Positions 18,055 to 27,760 of a stretch of 64,000 nucleotides of DNA are shown here, piece after piece. A model generated the notes under the pieces. It was not told where the DNA came from and did not search any database. It was given only the letters and a program-made list of their open reading frames with translations. Both the position numbers and the translations under genes were made by a program. Every line of letters begins with the position of its first letter. Position 1 is the stretch's first letter. The stretch is taken from positions 1,958,501-2,022,500 of the forward strand of contig NZ_CP016020.1 of the NCBI RefSeq assembly GCF_001889165.1, written 5' to 3'. The DNA comes from Bacillus weihaiensis (lineage in GTDB: Bacteria; Bacillota; Bacilli; Bacillales; Bacillaceae).

Positions 18055-18303
18055 TTAGTACAGTAATATCTCTATTTCTAAGTTTAATACAAGAAATTGG
18101 GATATTCCTAGTATGATAGAATTGAAAACGTTTTAGTTTGTGATAACTTTGCCTTTGACTTGGCTAGTAATGCGAAAAAACAATGATCAAAAGATAGATA
18201 CTATGTAATGACTACAGATAGATTAAATGTGCAGTTCTTACTTGTTGATCTGCAATTTTTGAAATAATGGAAGTCGTTTCATTATGGTTTTAAGGGGAAA
18301 ATA

Positions 18304-18656
18304 ATGAACTTATATTTCTATGCCTATTCGCAAGTGATTAAAAAAAATCGAATATTAATCATGGTTGCATTATTTTTATTAGTAATAACATTTTTTATAT
18401 GGGCTGGTGTTCCTTTTTTCATAATAGGGACTACAGTTGCAGCATACACCTCTAATTTGCGATTATCCACCTTTGTATCTCACTTTCAGGGGGCTTTTTG
18501 TTTACTCTATATTTACTTCCCATCAACTTCGAAGTGGCAAAAAGGATATCTGAGCTAAAAAAATGTAATGTTTTCCAATCTTTTATCTGTTTACAAGTAA
18601 GTTGGATTATCGTTTGTTCTTTCATTTTTGAACTCTTTTTGATGGTATTTTTATAA
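18304..18656 (+). pseudogene. Small membrane protein gene with frameshift in a G5 run
   Basis: The first frame (MNLYFYAYSQVIKKNRILIM...) has two hydrophobic segments and ends prematurely at 18558. At GGGGG (18489-18493) the other frame takes over sensibly: GFLFTLYLLPINFEVAKRIS, then ELKKCNVFQSF and VSWIIVCSFIFELFLMVFL to a stop at 18654. One base gained or lost in the G-run restores a membrane protein of about 117 residues. The family is unknown. A good GGGG ribosome binding site precedes the ATG. Confidence 0.6.
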
Positions 18657-18711
18657 TAATTCTTTATTACAGAAATTGATTTTCGGAAGGGGGGAAAGGG
18701 GTTTGGAAACT

Positions 18712-20430
18712 ATGAATACTCCAACACGTTGGGACTTGGATATACTTCAATATGGTTTTGACTTGAATGAATTAAAAAGACATATGAGTAAGATAGAAAC
18801 AAAGCTGATCGATACTAACTTAAATGAACAAGATTTCGTAACCCTCTCAGAGATAATCAAACAGGTTGAATCTCTAGAATCTTATTATTACTGCCTAACA
18901 GTAGAAAATATAAATACTTCCGTTTTAACTGTATTAAAAGGGACGATCTCTATGTTAAAATCTAAAGTTCGTCACATTAATTCTAATTTACAAGAATCGC
19001 TAAGTCACATGAGTAAAAAGCAATTTCTAAATTGGTCTAAGAGCATTGATCAAAAACGTTTTATTTCAGAGTTAGGTAAAAACGGAGAAGTGCAAAGAGC
19101 TGAAGTGAAAATCATTTCATCTTTTGCAAAAGAAACTTTAAGTTCTCTCGAGGACATGTATACTCAACTTCTTAATCAGTTTAAAGTGAAAGAAATTTTT
19201 GATCATGTAGAAAATGAACTAACTTTTTCTGAAGCAAATCATTTAGCGATGTCCCATACAGACCGTAATATAAGGAATTCTGTATTTAAAGAATTAAACC
19301 ACACTCTTGAGTCACAAGCTAATCTGTTTGCTTCTATTTATAATCAAATAGTTGGACTAAGGCTTAATGAGTACAAAATAAAAAATGAAGATTTCTTTGA
19401 TGAATCTTTAAAAATGAATGGTCTTACTCACTCAACACTGAAAACTATGTGGGACGTAATAGATTCAAATATAGACAATCTATCTAACTATTTAAAAATT
19501 AAAGCAAAAGAAGTAGGGAAAGCAAGACTTTCTTGGCATGAAGTAATGTCTTCTTCTGAGGAAGTATCTTTTCGGATAAACTTTTCACAAGCCATTGATT
19601 TCATAACCAAATCATTAACTAACTTTGATACTAATATTTCCACTTTTGTACATGAGATCATCATTAGAGGATGGGTAGATGCAGAACAGCGAAATACAAA
19701 ACCAATAAATGGTTTTTGTGCTCCATTTCCTTATGAAGGAGAGTCTAGAATTTCTTTAAACTATGATGAAAGTATAGATAGTGCTAGAAGACTTGCGCAT
19801 GAATTAGGTCACGCATGGCATTTTCAACAAATAGGGCGTATTCCATCCCTACGATTTTCTGAAGAATTTTTTGAAATGACTATGGCAGAAACCTCTTCTA
19901 TCTTTTTTGAAACGATATTTATTGATTATGTTATTCAAGAATCAAAGGATCTTGTAACAAAAAAAGCCATATTAGGAAGCAAGATTGAACGTAGTTTAAA
20001 CTATTTGATGTCAATTAGAGGAGCTTACTTATTTGAAGAAAAGTTTTATGAATATAGGAAAAACGGACAGTTAGATGTAAATATGGTGGAAGAATTATCA
20101 ATACTATGTCAGGAAAAGGCTTATGGCAATAGTTTAAGTGAATATGAACCTTTTGTATGGATTAAATATGACCAATTCTATCAAGCAGATACTCCTTTCT
20201 ACAATTATCCATATACTTTTGGTTTTTTATTGAGTATAGGACTTATAGAATTAGCTAAAGATGATGAACATTTTCACAAAAAGTTTCAACAATTTCTAGC
20301 TGAAACAGGAATGCTTCCACTAGAGAAGTTAATCAAAAAACATTTTAAAATAGATCTCTCAGAGCAGAAATTTTGGCAGCAATCAATACAAAGGTTATTA
20401 AAGGATATAGAGCTTTCTAACAATTCTTAA
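18712..20430 (+). CDS. M3 family oligoendopeptidase (PepF type)
   Basis: About 572 residues. The zinc site is 'RLAHELGHAWHFQQ' (HExxH) and the third ligand Glu is in 'FFEMTMAETSSIFFETIF'. 'FCAPFPYEGESRISLNYDES' and 'YGNSLSEYEP' are typical of PepF/M3B enzymes, which cleave short peptides in the cytoplasm. The frame can be extended to TTG 18676, but that passes through the purine-rich ribosome binding site; ATG 18712 (MNTPTRWDLD) matches family starts. No stop or frameshift is present. Confidence 0.9.
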   Translation: MNTPTRWDLDILQYGFDLNELKRHMSKIETKLIDTNLNEQDFVTLSEIIKQVESLESYYYCLTVENINTSVLTVLKGTISMLKSKVRHINSNLQESLSHMSKKQFLNWSKSIDQKRFISELGKNGEVQRAEVKIISSFAKETLSSLEDMYTQLLNQFKVKEIFDHVENELTFSEANHLAMSHTDRNIRNSVFKELNHTLESQANLFASIYNQIVGLRLNEYKIKNEDFFDESLKMNGLTHSTLKTMWDVIDSNIDNLSNYLKIKAKEVGKARLSWHEVMSSSEEVSFRINFSQAIDFITKSLTNFDTNISTFVHEIIIRGWVDAEQRNTKPINGFCAPFPYEGESRISLNYDESIDSARRLAHELGHAWHFQQIGRIPSLRFSEEFFEMTMAETSSIFFETIFIDYVIQESKDLVTKKAILGSKIERSLNYLMSIRGAYLFEEKFYEYRKNGQLDVNMVEELSILCQEKAYGNSLSEYEPFVWIKYDQFYQADTPFYNYPYTFGFLLSIGLIELAKDDEHFHKKFQQFLAETGMLPLEKLIKKHFKIDLSEQKFWQQSIQRLLKDIELSNNS

Positions 20431-20546
20431 AGGTTAAATTAAAAATTCTATTAAGCTATTCCATCTTGCTTTACATCATGAAGAACACGTTCAGAATTTA
20501 AATAAATATATGTGGAATGAAAGTAGATTGTAAAGGAAGGTTCATT

Positions 20547-21050
20547 ATGGTGAATATTCGACTAGCAAACGTAAATGATGCTGAAGAAATTGTGTTACTT
20601 AAAAAAGAAATAGTTTACTCAACAGAATACTATCTTAGAACCCCTAAAGAAAAACAAGAAGAATCAGGAGATTATGAAAAAAAGATTATACAAAGGCAAA
20701 AGGATGGGGGACTAGTAATAGTTGCGGAAAAGAAAAACCAAGTTATTGGATTTCTCTCTTTTTCAAGACCTCAATATAGAAGACTAAATCACACAGGATC
20801 GTTTGGGATGGGGATTAAACAGGAATTTCGCAATATGGGAATTGGAACGAGGCTATTGTCATATTTAATAGAATGGGCGACAGCTCAGGAAGGGTTAGAA
20901 AAAATTTGTTTAGAGGTCTTTTCTAATAATGAGTCAGGAATTTATTTATATGAGCGACTTGGATTTAAAGTAGAAGGAAAACAAGCAAATCAAATAAAAT
21001 TAGAGAATGATACATATGCAGATTTGCTACTGATGTCATTATTTTTGTGA
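20547..21050 (+). CDS. GNAT family N-acetyltransferase
   Basis: 167 residues from ATG 20547 (AAGGAAGG upstream; an earlier ATG at 20517 lacks one). 'FGMGIKQEFRNMGIGTRLLS' is motif A, with the acetyl-CoA-binding Q/R-x-x-G-x-G/A form, followed by 'EKICLEVFSNNESGIYLYER' and LGFKVEG. It resembles RimI/RimL-type acetyltransferases. The substrate is unknown. Confidence 0.9.
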   Translation: MVNIRLANVNDAEEIVLLKKEIVYSTEYYLRTPKEKQEESGDYEKKIIQRQKDGGLVIVAEKKNQVIGFLSFSRPQYRRLNHTGSFGMGIKQEFRNMGIGTRLLSYLIEWATAQEGLEKICLEVFSNNESGIYLYERLGFKVEGKQANQIKLENDTYADLLLMSLFL

Positions 21051-21196
21051 TTTTTCACTTATAATTAGGATCAAGATAGCGGCCATAAAACAGATGTATA
21101 ATGGTATTAATTTAACACTTAGCCTAAAATGGTTAACTTCTTTAAACTAGCTTTAGAGCAAACTCTTCCATAAAATTATATTTGGAGTGATTTTAA

Positions 21197-21409
21197 TTGA
21201 ATAAAAACATAAGACCGACAATTTTCGCATTTATCGGATGTATCGTCATTTTAACGATAGGCGGATTAGTGTATAACCAAATGTACAAGAATTATCATGC
21301 TAACCAAGCTATTATTGAGGAATGTTTTGAACAATTTGAAGGTGAAAGTGAAGTGATGATAACTAAAAAAGATGTTTGGTCTCCAGTTATCTGTGAGGTA
21401 AAGAACTAG
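21197..21409 (+). CDS. Small membrane-anchored hypothetical protein
   Basis: 70 residues from a TTG start after TTGGAGTGA. An N-terminal hydrophobic segment (residues 8-27, FAFIGCIVILTIGGLVYNQM) is followed by a small extracellular part with two cysteines (EECFEQFEGE and VICEVKN). This layout is common in short bacillar proteins of unknown role. Confidence 0.65.
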   Translation: MNKNIRPTIFAFIGCIVILTIGGLVYNQMYKNYHANQAIIEECFEQFEGESEVMITKKDVWSPVICEVKN

Positions 21410-21452
21410 TTTTATAGAGACGAAAAGTGTTTGTTAGGAAAGGTTTTTTCAA

Positions 21453-21709
21453 TTGGATATGAAGGCCTTGAAGCAATCATATTTAATTAGTAACCTTGAC
21501 TTACCTTCCTCTATTGAGAATTTACACACCTTCATTTCACATATTCATGAAGAGGTGAGACGTTTTGAAGCCGAAGCCATACACTCTTTAACAGAATTGA
21601 ACAGGACGTTATAGATACCTATATTGAAATATTTTGTTATGAAATGGATCCAGAGATACAATATTCTATATCATTAATAAAAGCTATTTTCGTAAACTTT
21701 GTTGATTAA
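21453..21709 (+). pseudogene. Frameshifted small gene, family unknown
   Basis: A TTG start at 21453 after AGGAAAGG gives LDMKALKQSYLISNLDLPSS and 'FISHIHEEVRRFEAEAIHSL', then a stop near 21612. Near 21595 another frame continues with RIEQDVIDTYIEIFCYEMDP and SISLIKAIFVNFVD-stop at 21707. A single frameshift would restore an 85-residue soluble protein. 21710-21918 shows nothing coding. Confidence 0.5.
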
Positions 21710-21918
21710 AATATATGAAAAAACAGCGATGAATAAGGATTAGTGGCACCTATTCTTCTTAGAATAATACCCCTGTTTCTACTTACTTTCTAGTTGATTA
21801 GCATCAATCCTTCAGAAAAACGAATTAATAAAAAGACAACCCATGAGTTAGTAGAAAAGAAGGGGCACCCAATTTTTAACTTAGTGCCTTTCATTTAATA
21901 GCCGTGTCCCTTCATCGA

Positions 21919-22593
21919 TCAATCTAAGTACCTCAATAATGAACCTAAAGTTTGTATCTCTCCAAATGGTTTGATATGCGTATCATTTATTTTTTTGTGC
22001 GGATTAAACCAAATACCTTTCATCTTTACATTTTGACAGCCTAAAATATCCTTCGTTAAATCATCACCAACGAATAAAATTTCCTCAGCTTCCACCTTAA
22101 GAGTGTTTAATGCTAAATGAAAAATGTGTGAGTCAGGCTTCCAACAGTCGACTTCTTCAGAAATAATGATTTGTTTAAAGATTGCGTCTAAACCAGTGTT
22201 GATGATCTTCGCTTTTTGTCTACGTACAGTACCGTTTGTAATGATCCCAATCTTAACTTTCTTCTTTATTAACTGTAAGAGCGTAAGTGTCTCCTCATCA
22301 ATCGAGAAACAACGAGGAAAATAGTGATTCCAAAACTCTTGCATGTCGGTGGCGGGCATTGCTATATTCGGTGGAAAATCATGAAAAAATGATGAAAATA
22401 CTTTTGATTTATCACTGATACCATAGCTGTTTTTATCGTACTGTTTAAATACATTCAACATATGAACCTTTGAAGCATCACTAAGATCCTTATAATATTT
22501 ATCTAGAATAATGAAAAACAAATGATCTACTGCTCTATCTCGATCTAGTAGAGTATCATCTAAATCAAATAAAATAGCTTTATATTTATTCAA
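21919..22593 (-). CDS. HAD family hydrolase (YjjG-like phosphatase)
   Basis: About 224 residues. Motif I is 'AILFDLDDTLLDRD', motif II 'IGIITNGTVRRQK', motif III Lys in 'EEVDCWKPDSHIF', motif IV 'EILFVGDDLTKDILG'. This order and a helical cap between I and II fit subfamily I phosphatases acting on nucleotides or sugar phosphates. The GTG at 22611 overlaps the GGGAGG ribosome binding site; TTG 22593 (LNKYKAILFD) is the better start. A second HAD enzyme lies at 41778. Confidence 0.85.
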   Translation of the reverse strand: MNKYKAILFDLDDTLLDRDRAVDHLFFIILDKYYKDLSDASKVHMLNVFKQYDKNSYGISDKSKVFSSFFHDFPPNIAMPATDMQEFWNHYFPRCFSIDEETLTLLQLIKKKVKIGIITNGTVRRQKAKIINTGLDAIFKQIIISEEVDCWKPDSHIFHLALNTLKVEAEEILFVGDDLTKDILGCQNVKMKGIWFNPHKKINDTHIKPFGEIQTLGSLLRYLD

Positions 22594-22611
22594 AAGAACA
22601 CTACCTCCCAC

Positions 22612-23082
22612 TTCATTATGCTTAATTAGTCGTTTTAGTTTACTGTCGATTCGATACTACACACCATTTTCTTTCATCTTTCTTCTAAGGTGAAAAAACA
22701 TAATAGAACAGGAGTAAAGATCCCAATCCCTAAGAGAACGTCGAAAAAGTGTAGAATCCTCTATTGATAAACCAGTTACTACAAATAAATCTCCCATGTA
22801 AGAGTTGTGATGTAAAGGGGTTAATTGATTAATGAAAGTATCAGTTTTTCAAAAGCCAAAAAAGCTGGGAGGGTAGCAATGGTCATTTATGTACTCAGTG
22901 GCATCGCAATAGTGGAAACTTGTGAACCGAACATAAAAAGGTTCATCAATGATCTTTGGCAACTCTCTAATCTCTTCATTCTATTAGAATCTCTTTCTAA
23001 TAATGGTAAATATAGTATAATATAGATGGTGAAATCAAGAAAGATTGATATGACATAAATCTTACATAGTAGGAGCATACGT
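22612..23082. other. Intergenic region, possible small remnant
   Basis: A weak 66-codon frame (22825-23025, MVIYVLSGIAIVETCEPNIK part) has no family likeness and no good ribosome binding site, and may be chance. The end holds the start region of the SDR gene. No hairpin or repeat was seen. Confidence 0.4.
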
Positions 23083-23859
23083 ATGAAAAAATGCGAAAAT
23101 AAAATAGCGATCGTAACAGGTGCAAGCCGTTCAAAAGGAATTGGAACAACGATTTGTCGTGAACTCGCTAAAGAAGGGGCCGATATCTTTTTTACTTATT
23201 GGTCTAGCTATGACGAAAAAATGGATTATTTTGAAACAGAAGACCTAAAATGGTATCAGCAGTTAAAGGAGGAGATCAAAGCCTTTGGTGTTCGTTGTGA
23301 ATCAATGGCCATAGACCTTTCACAACCTGAAGCACCACGAGAACTTTTGAATAAGGTGAGCGAAACTCTTGGTTTACCTTCCATTCTAGTAAACAACGCG
23401 ACACATTCAGTTGATTTAGATTTTCGTTCGTTGACGGCAGAAAATCTAGATGCACATTATTATGTGAATGTTCGGGCAACAAGTCTCTTAACGGTAGAAT
23501 TTGCAAAACGTATTGAAGGCAAGCATAGTGGACGTGTTATTCAGATGGTATCAGGACAGGACAAGTCACCTGAACCGGGTAATTTAGCGTACGTGGCCAC
23601 AAAGGGCGCAATCTCTACCTTTACAAAATCTATCGCAATTGAATTGGCACCTTTACAAATTACTGTTAATGCAGTCGATCCAGGTCCGACCGACACAGGG
23701 TGGATAAATGATGAATTGAAAAAAGCGTTGTTGCCGAGGTTTCCAATGGGAAGAATCGGTGAACCGAAAGATGTTGTAAAGCTCATCATCTTCTTAGCTA
23801 GTGAAGATTCACAGTGGGTAACAGGACAAATTATTCACTCTGATGGAGGATTTTTTTGA
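23083..23859 (+). CDS. Short-chain dehydrogenase/reductase
   Basis: 258 residues. The cofactor motif is 'IVTGASRSKGIGTTICRELA' (TGxxxGIG with a small insert), the structural motif 'ILVNNATHS', the active site Ser in 'QMVSGQDKSP' and Y-x-x-x-K in 'LAYVATKGAIS'. 'NAVDPGPTDTGW' and the C-terminal 'VTGQIIHSDGGF' are typical of classical SDRs related to 3-oxoacyl-ACP reductase. The substrate is unknown. The downstream VanZ-like gene follows closely. Confidence 0.9.
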   Translation: MKKCENKIAIVTGASRSKGIGTTICRELAKEGADIFFTYWSSYDEKMDYFETEDLKWYQQLKEEIKAFGVRCESMAIDLSQPEAPRELLNKVSETLGLPSILVNNATHSVDLDFRSLTAENLDAHYYVNVRATSLLTVEFAKRIEGKHSGRVIQMVSGQDKSPEPGNLAYVATKGAISTFTKSIAIELAPLQITVNAVDPGPTDTGWINDELKKALLPRFPMGRIGEPKDVVKLIIFLASEDSQWVTGQIIHSDGGFF

Positions 23860-23903
23860 AGCAATCATACAACTACTCATACCAATTTTTGCAGGAGAAA
23901 TCA

Positions 23904-24590
23904 ATGAAAAAATATATTCTACTATTTATCCCAATCATTTTTTATGCTCCTAGTTTATTCACTTATTATGAAGGGATCGATTCACACTGGATTTACGTAA
24001 TGAAAATAGTAGTAAATCTATTTACAGTATCTATTTGTTTAGGTCTTATATTGAAAGTAACAACATTACATAATGTAATGAATTGGCTTATTGCCGCCAG
24101 TTTCGTTATTTATTTTATCGTTCTTTACCAACAAACAATCTTCAACCAATTTTATTTTGATCGAGTTGAATTCAATCCTGAGAATCTATCTTTTCTTTTT
24201 AATTCAGTGAATGTTATACCGTTAAGAGGCATCATTGAAGTAATCCAGAACAGTCCAAATGCTATTTTTCAAATAGTTGGTAACCTTATTATGCTCACAC
24301 CATTTGCTTTTTGCATGATGTATTTTAAGTGGGCGAAAAAGATGAAAAGCGCAATTATATATTCATTTTTCATTTCACTTTTTATTGAAACCATTCAATT
24401 CATCCAGCATGTTTTAGGTTTACTTTTTAACATAGGCTTTGGAAGAAGTACGGACATGGATGACATCATTCTTAATACGTTGGGAGCAGTTGGTGGAATA
24501 GGTTGCTATTACATATGGACAAAGATTGAGAAAATGTTTCATCATGGTGGAGTGAAAAAAATGTATCGTAAAACAAACAAGGATTTTTGA
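23904..24590 (+). CDS. VanZ family membrane protein
   Basis: About 228 residues. A frame can be drawn from TTG 23856 overlapping the SDR stop, but ATG 23904 has AGGAG at proper spacing and starts with the hydrophobic MKKYILLFIPIIFYAPS. 'GNLIMLTPFAFCM', 'FFISLFIETIQFIQ' and 'GRSTDMDDIILNTLGAVGG' are the conserved core of VanZ-like proteins (R-x-x-D-x-x-D-x-x-x-N-x-x-G). Such proteins are linked to teicoplanin resistance and envelope functions; the role here is unknown. Confidence 0.85.
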   Translation: MKKYILLFIPIIFYAPSLFTYYEGIDSHWIYVMKIVVNLFTVSICLGLILKVTTLHNVMNWLIAASFVIYFIVLYQQTIFNQFYFDRVEFNPENLSFLFNSVNVIPLRGIIEVIQNSPNAIFQIVGNLIMLTPFAFCMMYFKWAKKMKSAIIYSFFISLFIETIQFIQHVLGLLFNIGFGRSTDMDDIILNTLGAVGGIGCYYIWTKIEKMFHHGGVKKMYRKTNKDF

Positions 24591-24617
24591 ATTACTTTAT
24601 AAAGGAAGGTAAACAAA

Positions 24618-24713
24618 ATGACTGACTAATATACCACGTATAATTTTAAGAAGCTTCTTATTTATATGTTTCTACTTCACACTATCATATTTTCAGCATC
24701 TGGGTTTATGTGA
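24618..24713 (+). pseudogene. Very short membrane ORF with early in-frame stop
   Basis: ATG 24618 after AAAGGAAGG reads MTD, then TAA, then YTTYNFKKLLIYMFLLHTII and FSASGFM-stop in the same frame. The good ribosome binding site together with the early stop suggests a decayed small membrane peptide gene. Confidence 0.35.
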
Positions 24714-24728
24714 TGAGCGAGTGATAAC

Positions 24729-24956
24729 ATGATCGTAGTTTATACTTTATTTATCCTTTTCGTAATCAGTATCGTTTGTTTTCGAATTTGAATTTACAAG
24801 AAAAAAACAATTCCAAATAAAAAATACACTCCTTATAACGATATAACAGCTGGGATTAAAAGAGATGATTTTCAAGAAGAGATGGTAAAACAGGCAGATC
24901 AGATTCACTTTAAAGACAAAGAAACTCCTGATAATAAAACTCTGATAGATAATTAG
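24729..24956 (+). pseudogene. DUF3951-like small membrane protein with in-frame TGA
   Basis: The frame reads MIVVYTLFILFVISIVCFRI, TGA (24789), then IYKKKTIPNKKYTPYNDITA and 'GIKRDDFQEEMVKQADQ' to TAG at 24954. A single hydrophobic N-terminus followed by a 'KKK.IP...YTP(F/Y)DDIT.G' motif is the layout of DUF3951 proteins of bacilli. The frame stays open on both sides of the TGA, so this is one gene with one nonsense change. Confidence 0.6.
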
Positions 24957-24993
24957 TATTCTAAAATATACATAGAAAAGGAATCAGCATACC

Positions 24994-26436
24994 ATGAAAA
25001 AATTAGTGGAAAAACTTACACCATTTATTAAGGGATCTCCTGTACTGAAATTAATTGAGGGAGATTTTACTTATGAATTGATAGATAATGAGACCGGTGA
25101 AATTTATGGATTTGTTACATTAGATGATGGTAAGTTCGTAAATTATGAAATAAATGCTACGGAAGATTTTGAAGAAATAGAGATGGTAAAGAATGCTCAT
25201 CCTCTTTCAATTGATAAAATTTTAGAGGTGGCTCAGAGCTTTGTTGATTCATTCATAGAAGCTGATGTCCACTTTAGTATGTTAAACGAATGGAGCTCTA
25301 ACCATTTCATGGTGACTTATGAAGAGCGTGATCCTAAGCTCGGAATCCTTATTCCTCATACAGGCTGCACGCTGCATTTCACGAAAGATGGACTCTTAAC
25401 GAATGCGAACATTGGAACGACAGATTTTACATTAGAATACCCTGAAGTAATCGTTACAAGTGACGAAGCAAAAAGCTTGTTGCGAAAATCAAACTATGTT
25501 CAGTTGAGTTTTACTGTTAATGGTCTACATGACGAAGAAATGATTGACCCAAATGTAGATTTGGTGTATCGCTCCAATCACAACATTATGGGAGTAGATG
25601 TGAATGGGAAACTCGATTTTGCTACTAATTTTATAGGAATTGATGACCGTCCAGTTGAAAAGCTACAACCAATTACTGTTACTACATCACTGGAAGAGTT
25701 ATTAGGTATTGAATCTTACATGGAAAAAAAAGCTGGTGAAGAGGAAACGAGTATTTGGGTGGATTCTTCATTACCTTTTGATGAGGAAAATCCAGAACCT
25801 TTATTAACGCTTTCATCTAATGATACTGGATATTATTTTACTTCTTTTCTTCCATATACAGAGCAAGAAGGGGCTCAAAAACTCTCGCTGGAGACTTTAA
25901 CAAATAAAGCCTGCGAACTAGTAGAATTACTAGAAGGAAATATTCATAGTAAATATGTTTTAGAAAAACCAATTGTTGAAGAAGAGGAAGTTGGAGAACT
26001 TTTTGATAATGAGGACATTGAAGATGAATTCATGAATGATGATTTGTTTCCTCTATATGAGCCAACTCAATCGTTCACCTTTTATAGGGTTCATGGTGAT
26101 ATTATCGTCGAGTTAATCGAGGCCCATGTCCAAGTTGGCCTATACACGGGACTTATAAAGGAATGTTCTGTGACCAAATTACCTGCTGAAAAAGAAGTGA
26201 AGCTTCAAGAATTGTTGGATATGAAAAGAATCTCACTAGAAGAAGCAGAGGAAATCTATTTTCAGGACCTGGAAATGAAGTTAGCTCGTAATGTGAAATG
26301 TTACGATAATCCAGCTATCTACACACTAGCGTATTTGGTTGATTTTCCTAAAACAAGTGCTCATATTGAGAGAATTAATGCATTAACTGGTGAAGTGAGC
26401 TATGTTGAAACAGGTATTTTAAAGGAAGGAATCTAG
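24994..26436 (+). CDS. YcdB/YcdC repeat-type (DUF4901-like) protein
   Basis: 480 residues, no signal peptide and no membrane segment. The protein has repeating units with beta-rich 'LSFTVNGLHD', 'LVYRSNHNIMGVDVNGKLDF' and 'LLGIESYMEKKAGEEETSIW', which resemble the YcdB/YcdC repeated domains of B. subtilis. The C-terminal third starts after an acidic stretch (EEEEVGELFDNEDIEDE). The function is unknown. The family call is by eye. The lipoprotein at 26469 follows 32 bases later. Confidence 0.6.
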   Translation: MKKLVEKLTPFIKGSPVLKLIEGDFTYELIDNETGEIYGFVTLDDGKFVNYEINATEDFEEIEMVKNAHPLSIDKILEVAQSFVDSFIEADVHFSMLNEWSSNHFMVTYEERDPKLGILIPHTGCTLHFTKDGLLTNANIGTTDFTLEYPEVIVTSDEAKSLLRKSNYVQLSFTVNGLHDEEMIDPNVDLVYRSNHNIMGVDVNGKLDFATNFIGIDDRPVEKLQPITVTTSLEELLGIESYMEKKAGEEETSIWVDSSLPFDEENPEPLLTLSSNDTGYYFTSFLPYTEQEGAQKLSLETLTNKACELVELLEGNIHSKYVLEKPIVEEEEVGELFDNEDIEDEFMNDDLFPLYEPTQSFTFYRVHGDIIVELIEAHVQVGLYTGLIKECSVTKLPAEKEVKLQELLDMKRISLEEAEEIYFQDLEMKLARNVKCYDNPAIYTLAYLVDFPKTSAHIERINALTGEVSYVETGILKEGI

Positions 26437-26468
26437 AATTAGGTTGATAAGGAATAGGGGGAGTCAAT

Positions 26469-27008
26469 TTGAAGAAAAAAAGACTTTTACTTCTCATTCT
26501 CATTATGTCTTTTCTAGCGGCATGTAAAGGGAACGAAAATGAAGTAAAAAACAGCCCTCTATATGAAGGGATAGAATTGACCATAGCTGTCGTTGGAGAA
26601 GAACCAAAGATTCGAGAGAAACAAATAATCTTTGAAACCATCAATTTAGAGGATTTAAAGCAAGATAATCTTTTCGAAACATATGATGCAGTATTTATTA
26701 TGAAAGAGCATTTATCTGCTACGGCAAAAGCGTCTTTTGCAAAAATTTATACATCTGCTACTCTTCCTTTTATCTTTATCGAAACTGAAAAATCATACAT
26801 CCCATTCGTAGAAGAAAAAACCAATTATGAAGCATTTCCAGATGTGAAATCAGGAGATTATGCATATGGATATTACCAAGTTAATAAGGAAGAAGGAAGA
26901 TATTGGGGGTATGGACTCTACAACGATACTGTAAACGAAGTAAATGTCATGGATGTTTATACAAGAATTTTTGAGACGATAGAAGATGTTGAACGAGGTG
27001 AGTACTAG
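26469..27008 (+). CDS. Lipoprotein of unknown function
   Basis: 179 residues from a TTG start after AGGGGGAG. The signal sequence MKKKRLLLLILIMSFLAACK ends in a clear lipobox (LAAC). The mature part has a Rossmann-like alternation ('IELTIAVVGEEPKIREKQII', 'YDAVFIMKEHLS', 'LPFIFIETEKS') and an aromatic-rich tail. Similar lipoproteins are found in many bacilli; the function is unknown. It is probably expressed with the YcdB-like gene. Confidence 0.7.
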   Translation: MKKKRLLLLILIMSFLAACKGNENEVKNSPLYEGIELTIAVVGEEPKIREKQIIFETINLEDLKQDNLFETYDAVFIMKEHLSATAKASFAKIYTSATLPFIFIETEKSYIPFVEEKTNYEAFPDVKSGDYAYGYYQVNKEEGRYWGYGLYNDTVNEVNVMDVYTRIFETIEDVERGEY

Positions 27009-27100
27009 GGTATATGTAACATAAACTCTTTTAAGTTACTTTTTGAACGAATAAATAACGAATGGGATATTTCAGTTATTTTTTTGAAAGGAAGATATCT

Positions 27101-27760
27101 ATGAAAAAATTAATCTCCTTTTTATTTGGGAACTCTGATACTGAGAGTAAGGTCCTTATTTTTTATTATCGTTTCGGAATTGCTTTTTATTTTCTTGGTC
27201 TTATCTTGTTACTATTCCAAGCTATCGCTACAGGTGAGTGGTTTCCTTTAATGTTTGGAGCGATTTTGTATCCAATTTTATTTCGAGTAAATTACCTATT
27301 CATTAAGAAATTTAACACAAATAAAGGAGAGAAAAGGTTCAAGAAACGGTACATTTTAATCCCAGTTGGTATTGTCCTTATTATTAATGTCATCATTTTT
27401 GCCGTGATATTACTAAGTCCAGGTGGCAATGTATCGATTAATGCGAGCAAAACGTATGTGGACGGAGATGTAAGCGTCAGTATTGGATCATTAAAAGGGA
27501 ATCATGAGGTAGAGGTTTTAGATGTCACTCGTGGTGGACTTTTTTCCATTCCTTACGATGCTTCCGTTAAAGAAGGAACCTTTACGTTGCTTATCGTGTC
27601 AGCTGATGATCAGGATAAACCTGTATGGAGTGAAGAAATTTCAGCTACTAAAAACGATGTTATGGAATTTGAAGTAGATGAAGGCGAGTATAAAATATTG
27701 CTAGAAACGGAAGAGGCAAAGAATATTACCTTAAATGTTCAACTCAATCAAATCAATTGA
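27101..27760 (+). CDS. Membrane protein of unknown function
   Basis: 219 residues from ATG 27101 (AAAGGAAG upstream). Hydrophobic segments lie at about residues 20-40, 46-60 and 88-108, followed by an extracellular beta-rich domain starting 'GGNVSINASKTYVDGDVSVS'. No family recognised. Its end overlaps the convergent 27748-27978 gene by 13 bases. Confidence 0.65.
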   Translation: MKKLISFLFGNSDTESKVLIFYYRFGIAFYFLGLILLLFQAIATGEWFPLMFGAILYPILFRVNYLFIKKFNTNKGEKRFKKRYILIPVGIVLIINVIIFAVILLSPGGNVSINASKTYVDGDVSVSIGSLKGNHEVEVLDVTRGGLFSIPYDASVKEGTFTLLIVSADDQDKPVWSEEISATKNDVMEFEVDEGEYKILLETEEAKNITLNVQLNQIN

